Shown piece by piece: positions 52,921 to 64,000 of a stretch of 64,000 nucleotides of DNA (the first letter of the stretch is position 1; each line of letters opens with the position of its first letter). The DNA lies in contig CAMVNA010000002.1 in NCBI GenBank assembly GCA_947168725.1, positions 82,712 to 146,711 of the forward strand, read 5' to 3'. Position numbers and translations under genes: made by a program. The stretch comes from an uncultured bacterium (GTDB taxonomy: Bacteria; Patescibacteriota; Gracilibacteria; Absconditabacterales; Absconditicoccaceae). The notes under the pieces were generated by a model that was not told the DNA's origin, searched no databases, and saw only the letters and a program-made list of their open reading frames with translations.

Positions 52921-53877
52921 TTATAGTTCTTTTCAAAAGTAAATTTGATCTACAATATCTTTCGTTCATTGAATTACGGCTTGCTCACTACTGTATTTTG
53001 GCTCTCGTCATAGATTTAATAATTTAGTATTATCTAATTCTACTTGTGGTACATCTCATTTCCATCATTGAGTTCATCAAGTATAGTTCAGATCCACGTT
53101 TTCTAATCACATATGTTTGATTATACTTTCAGCAATAAACGTTACATTTGTTTTTCATGCAGGACATAAATTGAAATAATTAACTTCATCATGAGCATTC
53201 TCATATCAATATAGTATTCAATCTATTAAATCATCAATATAAATATATGGTTTGGCTTGTTTTCAATCTCATAATATTGTAAGCTCTTTAGAATTATCTT
53301 TTAATCTTTTTACAAAATCGTATGCTGCTCAATGCGTCGCATTTCTTCAAATTACATTTCAAAATCTATATATCCAAGCTTGTATTCAATAATTATGCGA
53401 AAATGCAGAGATTAATCATTCACATGCTAATTTACTAGCTCAGTATAGTGATATTGGGTGTAATGGACCTGCATCTTCTCATGTAGGAACTTGCTTAGCA
53501 ATTCAATAAATTGCACTTGTTGAAGCAAAAATTATTTGCTTCACGCTATTTAACCTCATAGCCTCGAGAATATTATATGTAGCCACAGTTCATATCTTTA
53601 AGTCGATATCAGTATATTTTGCTCATTTTGATATATCGCTATTTGCTGCTAAATGAACTACTAAATCAACTCCATTAAACAATGGCTTTATATTTCTCAG
53701 ATTTAATAAATCTAATTCATAAAATTTATAATTGGAATTGTCTAAAAATTTTTTAATATATTCTCTTTTTCAGAGTGTAAAATTATCAATAGAAATAACG
53801 CTATCTCATTTGTCAAGTAATGTCTTTGTTATATTTGATGCAATAAATCATGCTCATCACGTAATTAATATTTTCAT
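52921..53877 (-). CDS. NAD-dependent epimerase/dehydratase (extended SDR)
   Basis: MKILITGGAGFIASNITKTLLDKGDSVISIDNFTLGKREYI...VVHLAANSDISKGAKYTDIDLKIGTVATYNILEAM...FASTSAIYG...YGASKLACEGLI. Confidence 0.93.
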
Positions 53878-54056
53878 TTATGTATTATTATAACACTAAA
53901 ATCTAATGTAATCAATCGGATAATAGCTACTATTGAAAGCTTTAGTTAAATTATTGGAGGCTATTACTATTTTATAATTATCTAGATTCTACCCATATGA
54001 GATACTCACCAATTTCAGTGTAACAATATAACACCTCAAGTCAAATAAAAAATAAC

Positions 54057-54074
54057 TTTACTTTTTAAAGTAAA
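54057..54074. promoter_or_regulatory. candidate operator upstream of the HxlR-like gene
   Basis: TTTACTTT-TT-AAAGTAAA perfect 8-bp inverted repeat. Confidence 0.4.
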
Positions 54075-54121
54075 AAAATAGTATTCCCCTGTTCTAATAT
54101 ATTTTATATAAATAACTCTAA

Positions 54122-54466
54122 ATGACAAACTTAGAAGAAATAGATAAATCATTAAATGACTGAAAATTCTATGAGTTACATAGTATTATGGGTAAAAAAT
54201 GGAATCTACTCATACTAATAGCCATATATGAAGATATCCACACCTTCTCATGAATTATGAAAGCCATTCCAAAAATAAATACCAGTATCCTAACGAAAAG
54301 ACTTAACGAATTAGTAAATAAATGATTTATTACTAAAACATCGAAAATTTGATACAATTTAAGTGAAAAATGAAACCTATTAATGGAATGATTAGAATCT
54401 CTAAAACAACGAGTAATTGAAACAGGTAGGGATAAACAAATTGAAAAATATAAGAAAATTAAATAA
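54122..54466 (+). CDS. HxlR-type winged-helix transcriptional regulator
   Basis: LHSIMGKKWNLLILIAIYEDIHTFSGIMKAIPKINTSILTKRLNELVNKGFITK. Confidence 0.8.
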
Positions 54467-54494
54467 TATTCATTTTATAAGTAATATATAAATT

Positions 54495-56585
54495 ATGAAA
54501 AAAGAAAATTTCTTTAAAAGACATCGAATAGCATTAACAGTTATTGCTTTAATAATCGGTTATATATTATACCAATGGCAACCTCGAGTTGATAAATCTC
54601 CAAAAGATAAAAATTTTTATGATATGGAATATACCGTTCAAACTTGAACTTTAGAAAATGCTTTAACTTTACAATGAACTACCCAGTTTGCAGATTCTCA
54701 GAAATTAACATTTATGACACAATGAAAAGTAACTGCAGTAAATGTAAAAGTCTGAGATTATGTAAAAAAAGGCCAAGTTCTAGCAAAAATTTCCACTGAT
54801 GACCTAGATAATAATGTAGCTCAAGCTCAATTAGATATCGATACTCAAAGAGCTAATTTACAAGATTTACTTGAAGCTAAAAACATAGAATTAGAGTACA
54901 TTCAAGAAAAAGCCAATTACGATGCTCTGCTATTACAAAAGGAGACCATCAATCAAGATCAAGAATTAGCCATGCAAGAATTACAACAAAAAATTAAAGA
55001 TGCTCAAAAAACATATAACGATACATTAGCAGATTACCAAGAATTATTAAGTTGAAGTAACAGTGCAAACGCCGATTTAGCATTATCTAGTACAATAAGA
55101 AAAAGAAATCAGACTTTAGAAACTGCCGTTTTGGAACTAAAAACAATTATAAATGATGTGAATTCTGTTTTAGATAATTACGATAAAAAACTAATTATAA
55201 CTGATAAATACAAATACGAAGTAGCAAAAAACGATTATATCTGAGCCGATAATCTATCTTTAAAAGTACAATCTGAAAAGTGATATAATCAAATCAATAA
55301 AGATTTAAGTAACCTCAGAGAAAAATATAATACATTAAATAGTAAATCTGTATCAGATTTAACTAGCGAAGAAGTACTTGATGCCTATTCTGCCTTAAAA
55401 GTATTATGAAATAATCTGATTAATCGGTGAGAAACCAACTATAATATGTTCAAGGCTAGCATCACAAGTTCTTCTTATAATTTATCTGATATAGAAAATG
55501 ATGCAAAAACTTTTGGTACTGATTTACAATCTCTATGAGTAAAATATGTTCAATTATATACTACAAAAGTAAGTACACTTGCAGATTTAGATGATGATAC
55601 TTCCTTAGAAGATACTAAATTAAAACTAGATAAAGCTAAAACAAATCTTGATAAACTAAATCTTCAGGTAGATGTTCTTAAAGCACAACAAGAAAAAGAT
55701 AAAGCAACTTTAGAAGATAATATTGATACAGCAATTAGAAATCTAAACAAAATTGCATGATGAGAAAGTTTAAAGGAAACTCAAATTACTCAAGCACAAA
55801 ATAGACTAAAACAATTACAAAGAAATATGAGGAATATAATGGATAAATACGATGATTATGAATTAACTGCAAATTTTGATGGAGTAATTACTGAAATGGA
55901 TATCCAAGTATGAGATTCTATTAATCCAGCTTCTACAAACACAAATCCAAAATACATATATGTAGAAAGCAATAATATTTTGGAGATGACTTTTGATGTA
56001 GAACAAATAGATATTATACAATTAAAAGTCTGAATGGACGCTGAAGTTTATTTAGATGCTTATCCAAACGAAATATATTATTGAAAAATAAGTGAAATTA
56101 ACACAATTCCAAACACAAGTTCAATGACTACTACGTATACTATGACCGTAATCTTTGAAAAAAATGATCCTAATCAAACAATTCTTGCCGGAATGTGAGG
56201 AAGTGCAAAAATTATTCTAAATAAAATTGAAGATGTATTAATCATTCCATCTCAAGCAATTACTACAATATCTGGTCAAAATATGGTAATGTTAAAAAAA
56301 TGAGAACAATGGGTAGAACAACCTGTAGAAATCTGAGATTCTGATGAATCAAATACAGAAATAGTAAGTTGATTAAAATCAGGGGATATTATAAAATCAA
56401 TGTTTTACTCTATAGAATGAATGGAAAAAATGTGATTATCAACAGAAACTACATCGTTAGAATTCTGAGATAATGAAGCTATGGAAAGGACAATTAGAGA
56501 AAACAGAGCTAATGCGATGCAAAATATGGGTAATATGTGATGATGAAATAGATGATGATGAGGATTTCCATGAGGTGGAAGATAA
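54495..56585 (+). CDS. HlyD/MacA-like efflux adaptor (periplasmic adaptor family)
   Basis: TVQTGTLENALTLQGTTQF...GKVTAVNVKVGDYVKKGQVLAKIST...DYELTANFDGVITEMDIQVGDSI...; long coiled coil; Gly-rich C-terminus. Confidence 0.87.
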
Positions 56586-56618
56586 ATAATTAATTTTATG
56601 GTTTTTGCATAAAAGATA

Positions 56619-57374
56619 ATGCCTTGAAAAAAAGATAAAGAAATTACTAACAATATAGAAACTGAGAATAAATCTTCTCATCTTATTGAATTGGTTAATA
56701 TTACTAAAACATATGGGAAAGATGATCCTGAAAATGGAATAGAAGCCGTTCATGCACTCAGGTGAATAAATTTTTGGATTGATGATTGAGCATTCATTTC
56801 AATCATGTGACCATCTTGATGTGGAAAGTCTACCTTAATGAATATTGTGTGACTTTTAGATGAACCAACCAGTTGAGATTATCTACTTAGATGAGAAAAA
56901 GTAGAAGCTATGACAGCTGATGAACGATCAATGATTCGTAGAACTACGATTTGATTCGTTTTTCAATGATACAATTTACTCAAAAGAATGTCAGCTCGAG
57001 AACAAGTTGCTCTACCTCTTTCATATATGTGAGTACCCAATAAAGAAAAAAAAGAAAGATGTGCCGCTGCACTTGAAATGGTTTGATTATGAAACAGACT
57101 AAATGCCTTACCAAACCAATTATCTTGATGACAACAACAAAGAGTTTGTATTGCCCGTGCTTTAGTTTCAAATCCTTCTTTAATTCTAGCGGATGAACCA
57201 ACTGGAGCATTAGATTCAGTTACCTGAGAAGAAATTTTAGAGTTGTTTCAAAAATTAAATCAAGAACAACATAAAACAGTCCTTTTAATTACACATGATC
57301 GCCATATTTGAGAATCAGCAAAAAAAATGATTAGGATGAAAGACTGATTATTTATTAATTGAGATGAAACATAA
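56619..57374 (+). CDS. MacB/LolD-like ABC transporter ATP-binding protein
   Basis: [32 protein letters not shown]...[35 protein letters not shown]. Confidence 0.95.
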
Positions 57375-57401
57375 TTTATAATGTTGCAAATATAACAAAC
57401 T

Positions 57402-58619
57402 ATGAACTTTTCAACTTACATCAAAGATGCATTATGAAATCTCTTATCAAACAAGATGAGATCATTTTTGAGTGTACTTGGAATAGTAATTTGACTTTTT
57501 TCTGTGATTTTTTTGATGTCTTTTTGAACATGAGCTCAACAATGAGTAAAAGATCAAATGGCATCACTAATTACTAATAATATTACGATAACTCCAAATG
57601 GGTGATATACCCAACGAACAAATGATGATGTACACTGATATGTAAAGGCTATAACTCTAACAGAAGATTTGATTGATGAACTGCAATACTATTTCCCAGA
57701 ATTAAGTGGTAAGGTTACATACAGCAATTCAGCTTTATGAAATTTAAAAAATGCTGATAATGATAGCTCAATGTGACAATTCTTATGAGTGCCTACAGAT
57801 TACTTTGATAAAATGGCGCTTGATCGAAATTATTGAAATAAATTTTCTCAAAATAATATAATTAAAAGTGAAAACGTTGCGATAGTAAACAAAAATATTG
57901 TAGATGACTTATTTGACGATGTATATCCAATTTGAGAATATGTCTACTATAATAATAAAAAATTTAGAATAATTTGAGTACTTGATGAGGAAAGTATGTT
58001 TGGTCAAGTGTTTATTCCTATCTCTACTTATCAACAAAAAGTAGATACTTCTACAAAAATCTGAAGTATAACAGTAATACTATGATATGATGACGACGTA
58101 GATGAGCGAATGAATAAAATCAAATATTTTCTCATGAGAAAATATAATATTAAACATATTGATTTAGCAGGATTTACTGTTACATCTTTATCAGCAATTG
58201 GTGATGCAATTGATAAAGCTATGTGAATTTTCACTTATTTACTTGCTGCAATTTGATCTATATCATTATTGGTGGGATGAATATGAGTAATGAATATTAT
58301 GTTAGTATCCGTTACAGAAAGAACTAGAGAAATTTGAATTAGAAAAGCAATTTGAGCTTTAAATTGAGATATAATCACACAATTTTTGATTGAATCAGTA
58401 GTAGTAACTTCTATCGGATGAATAATTGCTATCATATTAGCTTGGCTAGCAATACAGCTCGTAAATAGTTTTCATATAGAATGAATTAATGTTTCAATGA
58501 CCATGGATGTTGTAATTTTAGCTACTACTCTAACGTTTATTATTTGAATTGTATCCTGAATTGGTCCAGCCAAAAAAGCCGCAGAGTTACAACCAATTGA
58601 TGCTCTTAGATTTGAATAA
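57402..58619 (+). CDS. MacB-like ABC transporter permease
   Basis: NLLSNKMRSFLSVLGIVIGLFSVIFLMSFGTGAQQGV...[29 protein letters not shown]...GIGPAKKAAELQPIDALRFE. Confidence 0.95.
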
Positions 58620-58627
58620 AAAAAGTG

Positions 58628-58655
58628 TTGACTTTTTTATCCATTTTTGTATATT
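58628..58655 (+). promoter_or_regulatory. sigma70-type promoter for the interrupted tRNA
   Basis: TTGACT - 16 nt - TATATT. Confidence 0.65.
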
Positions 58656-58705
58656 CAACTAGCTATCAGTATCCGCACAATGAAGTGCTAATGATAGATG
58701 TTATT

Positions 58706-58918
58706 GGAATCTTAGCTCAACTGAATAGAGCGTCCTACTTATACGATTCGGTACGTTATCCGGAAACGCACCAATAAACAAGTGTTGCATCAGACATTGC
58801 AAGTCATGCCAGGCACAAAAGGCAAAGACACAGTGTAAATCAATCGCTTAGGATAGTAGCTTCCTAGCAAACTTGGAATCGGGTGGGAAGGTTCTCGGTT
58901 TGAATCCGGGAGATTCCA
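58706..58918 (+). tRNA. interrupted tRNA gene (possibly Arg or Ile) with ~140-nt insert in the anticodon loop; identity unresolved
   Basis: Acceptor GGAATCT/AGATTCC, U8-A9, D arm GCTC-AACTGAATA-GAGC, anticodon stem TCCTA/TGGGA, variable loop AGGTT, T arm CTCGG-TTTGAAT-CCGGG; insert about 58740-58881. Confidence 0.75.
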
Positions 58919-58926
58919 CAAAATTG

Positions 58927-58953
58927 AGCGAAGTTTATAAACTTCGCTTTTTT
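58927..58953. terminator. intrinsic terminator
   Basis: AGCGAAGTTTATAAACTTCGCT + TTTTTC. Confidence 0.8.
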
Positions 58954-58966
58954 CTTTACAAAAAAT

Positions 58967-60007
58967 TTAAAACACCAAAACAACTTCTGGCTGCAAATCA
59001 ACTCAGAATTTATCTTTTACAGATTTTTGAATATAATTCATCGCTTCTAAAACATCATCAGCATTTCATCATTCATTTACCAAAATCAAAGCATGTTTTT
59101 CATAAGTTCATGCTGTTCAGTTTGGAATTCTCCGTCACTTCAAACCACAACGATCAATTAACTGCCCTGCTGAAAGTTTCACCTTCTTTTCTCAAAAATC
59201 TATACATTCATGATGAGATAAATCTGGAAATCTTTTCTCCAATTCCACCCACTCATCAAGAGCAATAATTGGATTAGAAAAGAAACTTCATGCTGTTCAA
59301 ATTTCATGCCAATCTGGAAGTTTGTTCGCTCTAATTTCACGAACTAATTCCATAACTTCAATTGGCTTTTTTGGCTCAATTCACTTTTCTCCAATAAGTT
59401 TTTGAATATCTGCATATCATAAATTGGGACCATAATCCTCATCTACAACAGATAATAAAAATCTAACCTTTGTTACCAAAAATGATTCCTTTAAAGAATG
59501 TTTAAAAACACTTGTTCTATAAGCAAATTCACATTCAGATTTTTTGAAAATCTTTTTTTCTCATGTAGTCAAATCTATTCATTCAACCTCATAAATTACA
59601 TTAGAAACCTCCATCCCATAAGCTCAAATATTAGAAACTGGAGCCGTACCTACATTTCATGGAATATCTATCAAATTTTCTATACCACAATAATTATTTT
59701 CACAACATCGCTCAACAAAATCTGACCAATTTTCTCCCGAATCTACTTCAATTAAAACAGAATTATTTTCAGATTTTACTATTTTTTTTCATTTCATTTC
59801 AATTTTAACTACAATTCCATCAAAATCATGCGTAAATAAAATATTTGCTCAACCATTTAAAAGACAATGCTTCTCGTCTTTCCATAAATCAGATTTCATA
59901 AGATCAAAAACATCAGACTCCTGTCCTACTCTAACTAAATATTTAGTCTTCACTGGAATTTGTAATGTATTATATTGTAACAAATCTACATCTTTTTCTA
60001 TTTGCAT
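58967..60007 (-). CDS. murB: UDP-N-acetylmuramate dehydrogenase
   Basis: ...NTLQIPVKTKYLVRVG...LLNGGANILFTHDFDGIVVKI...[31 protein letters not shown]...AYRTSVFK...GTAGSFFSNPII...LSAGQLIDRCGLKG. Confidence 0.93.
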
Positions 60008-60072
60008 TAGATACATTATGGAACTAAATACCTCAAAATAAAATATATCAATTATTCACATGTTTTCAAATT

Positions 60073-60103
60073 AAAAAAATCCTATGCACTCAACATAGGA
60101 TTT
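60073..60103 (-). terminator. intrinsic terminator of the RRM gene
   Basis: Reverse strand AAATCCTATG-TTGAGTG-CATAGGATTT + T-run. Confidence 0.75.
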
Positions 60104-60135
60104 CCCCAGACTATTCTCAGTAGTTTAATAATACA

Positions 60136-60498
60136 TTAAAAAGCATTTTCATCTACTACAGTTTCATCTTCGTCAGCCTCATTAGCTTCAGTTGCTTCTA
60201 TCCTTTCAGCTTTATTATACATTTTTGTTGGATCTTCTTTAGCAAAGTCAACTTTAATAGCTCTCCCTCGAACTTCTTTCCCATCCATTTCAGCTTTAGC
60301 TTTAGCTGCATCATCTGCATTTGCGAATTCTACGAATCCAAATCCCTTACTTCTTTTAGTTTCTCTATCTAGATTTACTCTAGCGAAAACGATTTCTCCA
60401 TAAGGTGAGAATTCTTCTCTGAGGTCATTACCTCTCATTTGCCAGTTTAGCCCTCCAACAAAAAGTTTAGTTTGGCTAATAATCATTTCTTCACTCAT
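60136..60498 (-). CDS. RRM-type RNA-binding protein
   Basis: TKLFVGGLNWQMRGNDLREEFSPYGEIVFARVNLDRETKRSKGFGFVEFANADDAAKAKAEMDGKEVRGRAIKVDFA; RNP1/RNP2 motifs. Confidence 0.95.
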   Translation of the reverse strand: MSEEMIISQTKLFVGGLNWQMRGNDLREEFSPYGEIVFARVNLDRETKRSKGFGFVEFANADDAAKAKAEMDGKEVRGRAIKVDFAKEDPTKMYNKAERIEATEANEADEDETVVDENAF

Positions 60499-60602
60499 TT
60501 AACCTAACAATATAACAAATAAAACACGTCGTTTTTCAAACACGACAACATGTGTATAATTTTTCTTTATACAATTACAAATCTTTTTTTATTTTCTATA
60601 TA

Positions 60603-61169
60603 CTACACTCTCAAAATTTTCATTCAATTTTCTACTTCTCTAACAGCGAAACCAACACAATTATATTGTGATAATTTACTACCATCCTGAGAATACTTAT
60701 CTCACTTGCGACTTAATCCAGATGCTCAAAGCGTTATTATTTTTGCATCTGCCGTTTTACCTATGACAATTTCTACATGTCAAATTTTTCTACCTACATC
60801 TTCATCATAATGCCATGGCCACATAAGTAAATCTCCTGGCATAGCATCCTCTATTTTTACCTCATTTTTTCAATATTTTTTATCTAATGACCATGTGTTT
60901 TCTTTTTCCCACTGTGGCAATCATAATGAGTATGCTACAAAATGAGAACAATCTATTCCTTTTTGACGCCCCTTTCATAAAGTTCATCCTAAATTATACT
61001 CTGTTCATATTAAACTTTCTCACCTATCAATAATTCTTGAAATTTTTTCAAATCTTTCAGGAGGAAGGTTAGATTTTAGAATATTTACTGCAATTGTTAT
61101 ATCAACCCCTTCTCAAAAAATCTTATAATCTTCCCTTATATCCCATCATAAAATGAGTGCTGTTCTTCT
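60603..61169 (-). CDS. NlpC/P60-like peptidase domain protein (start codon unresolved)
   Basis: GTEYNLGGTLGKGRQKGIDCSHFVAYSLGL...PGDLLMWPWHYDEDVGRKIGHVEIVIG; no ATG/GTG/TTG found at the 5' end of this frame. Confidence 0.65.
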
Positions 61170-61385
61170 CTAATTTCCCCCTTATTTTCCATAGTATGAA
61201 TCACATATAATCAATAAAAAAACATAATTATTGATATTTTTATTACTCAAAAAAACAAGGACAAGAGAAATTTTACTTACTATACATACAACTAACACTC
61301 TATTCAAAAAAAGTCTCCAAAAATTTGACATTTTTAAAAAAAATGTATATAATATGATTGTAGTTTTATTTCTCATATCACATAA

Positions 61386-63173
61386 ATGCCAGATAATAAC
61401 AATAAAAATACGGAGAACATCACGAACCATGAAACACAAAAAAAACGTTCATTTTTTTGATGAGAAATAAATTCAAAAACAAAAGATTTGTTAGATTTTC
61501 GTTACAACACACAAGAAGAAATTGATAAATTAAATGAAGAAATGACAACTACCGACGACTTAGATGAAATTATGAAACAAACTAACAACTCTGAATACAT
61601 TGAAAACATAGATATAGATGATAAAAACGGAGAACTATCTGAAATAGAAGATAAAGAAGAAATTGAACCTGATTCAGAAGAAAATTCACAGCCAATCAGT
61701 GATTCATTAAATAATGAAGAAAATAACAATCTCGAAGAACTCGATGAAAATAAAAATGAACCTATTGAATGAGAAGTCATAGAAAATCTAGAGAATGATA
61801 AGGAAGATATCAAAGATAAAAATAAAATCGAAGAAAAAAATGACATAGACACATCGTTTTGAGAAACTGAAGAATACCAAGAAAATGAAACTCAAAAAGA
61901 AGATAATGAAAATAAATTTAAAAACGATGAGAAAGATGAAAGTATCACTAACAAGCAAATGAAAAAAGAAGAAAGCGAATCTAAAAATGATGATAAAATA
62001 AATGAAGATTCTCAAAACGAAAACAAAAATAATATTGAAGAATCAGAATGATGAGATCCATTAAACTTCTTTTTTGACCCTTTTGAAGCAGATTTAGATG
62101 AAGATGAAGAAGATTATGAAGAAGAAAGTGAAAAAGAAAATAAAAAAGAAAGTGAAGAAGAATATGAAGATGAGAATGAAGATAAAAATGAAAAAGAAAA
62201 TGAGGAGAAAAGTAAAGAAGATGATGAAAGTGAAGAAGAAATTGATGAAGAAAATAATGATGAAAATGATGATGAAAATGATGATGAAGGTGATGATGAA
62301 GGTGAAGAAAAAAATGAAGATGAAAGTGAAGATGAAAATGATGATGAGCATGATGATGAAAATGATGATGAGCATGATGATGAAAATGGAGATGAAAATG
62401 ATGATGAGAATGATGATGAAAATGATGATGAAAATGAAGAAGACAATGAGAAGAAAAATGAAGAAGAAAATGAAAGTGAAAGTGTCACAAATACTCCTGT
62501 ATCTGTCAATCCATATCAAGAAGATAAAAATCAAAAATTTATTGAAGATAAAAAAAACAAAATAAATTCAACTACATGAAAAATAGTCACAGAAGAAGAA
62601 ATCCAATTAGAACAATGACAAGATATGCCTGACAATGAAGATGACGAAGAATATCAACCAAGCTCAGAAGAAATATTCGAACAAGAGCCAGAATTTTTTG
62701 CAAATGATGAACTTAGCCAACAGTTTATGCATCTAGTACAAAACGTTCGTTGAATATTCAAACTTGAACATAAAGGCAAAGAACAAGATCCGTACTTTAA
62801 AATTTTATGATGAAAAACAGAAAATTCTACTCTTGAATATCTATTCTACCTAATAGAAGAAGAAAATGAGCCTATTGATTTATATATCAAAAAAGTAGAA
62901 ACAGACAATGAAAATAATGAAAATGAACATCTTGTTCAATTCTCATACAATGAAGATCAAGAACTAACCATATTTGTAGACGAAATAATATTATATGAAA
63001 AAATAAATAAATTTGATTCTGATTTGCCAGAATATAACGACACAAGAGCAATACTCGAAAAATTTATATTCTTAACTGAAAATCATTACAATAAGACAAA
63101 ATCAGAACTAGAAAAACAACGTCAAGAAAGACAGAAAAAAAAGCAATTACAACAAATTTTTAAAGGGTTTTAG
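61386..63173 (+). CDS. acidic low-complexity protein (595 aa)
   Basis: Continuous with UGA=Gly; Asp/Glu/Asn-rich centre, more ordered C-terminal ~180 aa. Confidence 0.75.
62094..62480 (+). repeat. GA(T/A)GA-rich degenerate repeat encoding DDENDDEN-type acidic tract
   Basis: Reiterated GATGATGAAAAT and variants. Confidence 0.85.
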
Positions 63174-63215
63174 TCCAAAACATAAACATTATTTTAATTA
63201 CTTATTATTACAATC

Positions 63216-64000
63216 ATGACAGATTTAGAAAACAACATCAACCCAACCCTAGACAATGCTGAAAATACAAATTCAGACATTGTTCAAAACTCATTCAATT
63301 CCTGAGAACCAATGGAAGTGACAGGAAACGATAATTTGCCTGAAAACACTATTCAAGGTAACCCACAGTTAAACATTTCAGAAATGAATATGTGAAATAA
63401 TATTCAAGCATCTGAAAGTTTAAGCTCTACTGAAGAAAACGGATCAACTAATAACGAAATTATTCTATGAAAATTTGAAAATGCAATGACGAGCCAGACA
63501 GAAGAACCCCAAAATTATTCAGAACCAAGTAAAACTTTACTAGAGAATCCTGCCATTTTAGAAAACGATCCAACAGAAAATTCAAACTCTGAAGAAGAAC
63601 AACAAAAAGCTAAATTAGCACAAAAGGAAAAGCTATTACAACTTATAAAAATTCATGAATCAAAAGCTCAGAAGAACTGATTCACAAAATGAATTCTATC
63701 AGGAATCGCACTAACTACAGTAGTAGTACTTGCTTCATTCTTCTTTGCTAAAGATCAAATCATTGATTTACTCAACAATATGTGATGATATCAACCATCA
63801 CTATCTGCAAATATAGTAAATCTAAGCGAGAACTTAACTGATGAAACTGAAAATACTGAACTTGATGAAAACTTAATTGATGAAACTGAAAACACTGAAC
63901 TTGATGAAAACTTAATTGATGATACTGAAAACACTGAACTTGATGAAAACTTAATTGATGATACTGAAAATACTGAACTTGATGAAAACTTAATTGATGA
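63216..64000 (+). CDS. membrane protein with extracytoplasmic acidic tandem repeats (partial, runs off window)
   Basis: ...QKNGFTKGILSGIALTTVVVLASFFFAKDQIIDLL TM segment then ELDENLIDDTENT repeats. Confidence 0.75.
63837..64000 (+). repeat. 39-bp tandem repeat (13-aa unit ELDENLIDDTENT), continues past window
   Basis: About four near-identical units GATGAAACTGAAAATACTGAACTTGATGAAAACTTAATT. Confidence 0.9.

Noticed and set aside
41835-53877. Biosynthetic gene cluster for a secondary metabolite
   Set aside because: Content is fully explained by nucleotide-sugar synthesis, glycosyltransferases, acetyltransferase and epimerase typical of surface glycan loci.
58706-58918. tmRNA
   Set aside because: A canonical D stem is present, the acceptor stem lacks the G3-U70 pair needed for alanylation, the insert is far too short, and no ALAA-type tag ORF is seen.
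62094-62565. Overlapping long ORFs in several frames (146, 155 and 131 aa)
   Set aside because: By-product of low-complexity GAT/GAA/AAT repeats; only the frame continuous with 61386-63173 is supported.
63837-64000. CRISPR array
   Set aside because: Contiguous 39-bp coding repeats with no spacers and the reading frame preserved.

Overview
This 64 kb AT-rich window makes sense only if UGA is read as glycine (translation table 25, used by Absconditabacteria/SR1 and Gracilibacteria in the CPR). The supplied ORF track stops at every TGA, so it mostly shows fragments and antisense shadows. With UGA=Gly I can assemble about 60 near-contiguous genes. Information-processing genes include prfA (RF1), gyrA, dnaA, recA, a lexA-like gene, recJ, argS, an alaS-like C-terminal half, elp3 and glyA. 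Envelope genes include mraY, murB, an O-antigen-ligase-like gene and sugar/glycosyl transferases. A convergent locus carries two apparent nucleotide-heptose pathways. There is also a MacAB-like exporter with an HxlR-type regulator, two PduL-like genes, two VirB2/TrbC-like small membrane proteins, a predicted 1511-aa Cys-rich surface protein, and acidic/repeat proteins at the right edge. Main oddities: (1) a complete tRNA cloverleaf whose anticodon loop holds a structured insert of about 140 nt; (2) elp3 carrying an in-frame DUF559-like nuclease ORF bounded by inverted 20-bp palindromes; (3) several intergenic promoter-to-terminator cassettes with no clear ORF, two sharing a hairpin core; (4) an RF1 whose GGQ motif is written UGA-UGA-CAA and continues as NANK; (5) gene-to-gene differences in UGA-versus-GGN glycine usage. 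All calls come from manual translation and motif recognition. No database search was run.
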